A stretch of DNA of 64,000 nucleotides from positions 1,288,501-1,352,500 of the forward strand of contig NZ_CP040098.1 of NCBI RefSeq assembly GCF_005377625.1, written 5' to 3'. The notes under the pieces are model-generated. The model made no database searches. It was not told the origin of the DNA and saw nothing but the letters and a program-made list of their open reading frames with translations. The translations under genes and the position numbers were made by a program. Numbering within the stretch: the stretch's first letter is position 1; every line of letters begins with the position of its first letter. Positions 62,470-64,000 of the stretch are shown here, one piece after another. This DNA comes from Desulfoglaeba alkanexedens ALDC. Lineage in GTDB: Bacteria; Desulfobacterota; Syntrophobacteria; Syntrophobacterales; DSM-9756.

Positions 62470-62814
62470 TCAACCCCTGCAACCACAGCCGCAGCCATCC
62501 TCGAGGCCCTCGGAATGAACCACGGCGACCCTCTCCAAACCGTAGCGGTCAATCAAGTTCCGGATCTCTTCGGGAAAAAGATAGTGGATGAACGTATCTT
62601 CAATTCCCTCCACCCGGCCGACATAGCCATCGAGCAACGCTCGAAGGGGAGGCTGCAACCGCGAAACGTAGAGAGTATCCAGGAAGGATTTCTGGTCCGG
62701 TTCACTAACAAAGCAAAGAGGCATCCACGCTTCCTTGGTCTTGAGAAATCCCACGTAGTAAAGGTCGTCGGAAGTCCCGGCAAAGAAATCGTTGAGGTCC
62801 AGAAGCTCTATCAT
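62470..62814 (-). CDS. Hypothetical protein with Cys-rich C-terminus
   Basis: I recognise no family. The 114-residue acidic protein reads MIELLDLNDFFAGTSDDLYY, then FLDTLYVSRLQPPLRALLDG and FPEEIRNLIDRYGLERVAVV, ending in DGCGCGCRG. That tail with three alternating Cys suggests metal binding or a thiol role. It follows the rRNA operon terminator and precedes the 172-residue hypothetical gene. Confidence 0.65.
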   Translation of the reverse strand: MIELLDLNDFFAGTSDDLYYVGFLKTKEAWMPLCFVSEPDQKSFLDTLYVSRLQPPLRALLDGYVGRVEGIEDTFIHYLFPEEIRNLIDRYGLERVAVVHSEGLEDGCGCGCRG

Positions 62815-62901
62815 ATTCTAGGTACCTTTCCCCTGAAAGAGGCACTCAGTTTTTGCGTCTTGCTTATTTTAAGCACCTGAAAGTCCAAAGATCAAGCTCC
62901 G

Positions 62902-62945
62902 TCAAAAACAAAAGCCCCTCGGGCTTTCGGTGCCCGGGGGGCTTA
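62902..62945 (-). terminator. Rho-independent terminator of the rRNA operon
   Basis: On the minus strand AAGCCCC and CGGGC pair with GCCCG and GGGGCTT around a short CACCGAA-type loop, followed by TTTGTTTTT. It lies just past the 3' end of the 5S gene, as expected for the end of a ribosomal RNA transcript. Confidence 0.85.
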
Positions 62946-62957
62946 ATATGGAGATGG

Positions 62958-63073
<116 letters not shown>

Positions 63074-63154
63074 CCAAGGGGGGATTCAGTTCTGAACAGG
63101 GGTAAACGGTATGGGGCGGGGGTCGGCTTGGGTTTTTCCTTTGGGAAAAGGGAT

Positions 63155-64000
<846 letters not shown>

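Overview
The window reads as a GC-rich chromosome segment from an anaerobic deltaproteobacterium-like organism (Desulfobacterota, probably a Syntrophobacteria-type sulfate reducer or syntroph; this is inference, since no 16S gene is present). The support is a complete CODH/acetyl-CoA synthase operon, a Tat-exported [NiFe] hydrogenase, NfnAB, flavoredoxin, a KDO transferase (so an LPS outer membrane), and NtrC-type sigma-54 regulation. Most genes lie on the minus strand in tight runs with 1-4 base overlaps.

Layout. 1-3294 (+): the right edge of a likely defence island, with a DUF4258/DUF2283 pair and a large DUF499 ATPase. 3368-9918 (-): envelope and polysaccharide genes, namely a GH17-like/GT2 fusion synthase and an overlapping GT-C/GT2/GtrA set. 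9919-10449: a small MITE-like element and a decayed, possibly P450-like, gene. 10450-16450 (-): a three-gene ABC-2 exporter, flavoredoxin and a more AT-rich P-type Ca2+-ATPase. 16595-19856: an exchanger relic, a flavodoxin, a sigma-70 family factor with a good promoter, a GTPase relic, and a small dual-CXXC protein with an in-frame UGA and a SECIS-like hairpin. 19950-29088 (-): one long operon lon-larC-cinA-thpR-recA-alaS. 29266-29463 (+): two tRNA-Ser genes. 29464-34059: a repeat-rich stretch around nfnA-nfnB. 34060-38270 (+): sbcD-sbcC. 38437-40967 (-): a hypothetical gene, larB and waaA. 41046-41339 (+): an asnS N-terminal fragment. 41367-45056 (-): hydrogenase small and large subunits, maturation protease and hypC. 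45559-49337 (-): a sensor kinase, an NtrC-type activator and a single-domain receiver whose phosphorylatable Asp is replaced by Glu, behind a near-consensus sigma-54 promoter. 49533-53350 (-): a citrate lyase/malyl-CoA lyase-type protein and a pyruvate phosphate dikinase broken by one missing G in a G-run. 53534-61806 (-): the acsD-acsA-acsB-acsC-acsE operon with a predicted promoter, long leader, internal hairpin and terminator. 61919-64000 (-): two hypothetical genes, then 5S and partial 23S rRNA.

How it fits together. The centre of gravity is C1 and H2 metabolism. AcsE passes the methyl group from methyl-tetrahydrofolate to the corrinoid protein AcsCD. AcsA makes or oxidises CO, and AcsB makes or splits acetyl-CoA. 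PPDK links pyruvate to PEP, NfnAB balances ferredoxin, NADH and NADPH, and the periplasmic hydrogenase handles H2. Nickel recurs throughout: [NiFe] hydrogenase with HypC and protease, Ni-CODH, the ACS A-cluster, and LarB/LarC of nickel-pincer cofactor synthesis.

The least ordinary items are the UGA-containing dual-CXXC gene, the Glu-for-Asp receiver under a sigma-54 promoter, the 15-bp perfect hairpin between acsB and acsC, the frameshifted ppdK, and several gene relics and dispersed palindromic repeats that show local rearrangement.
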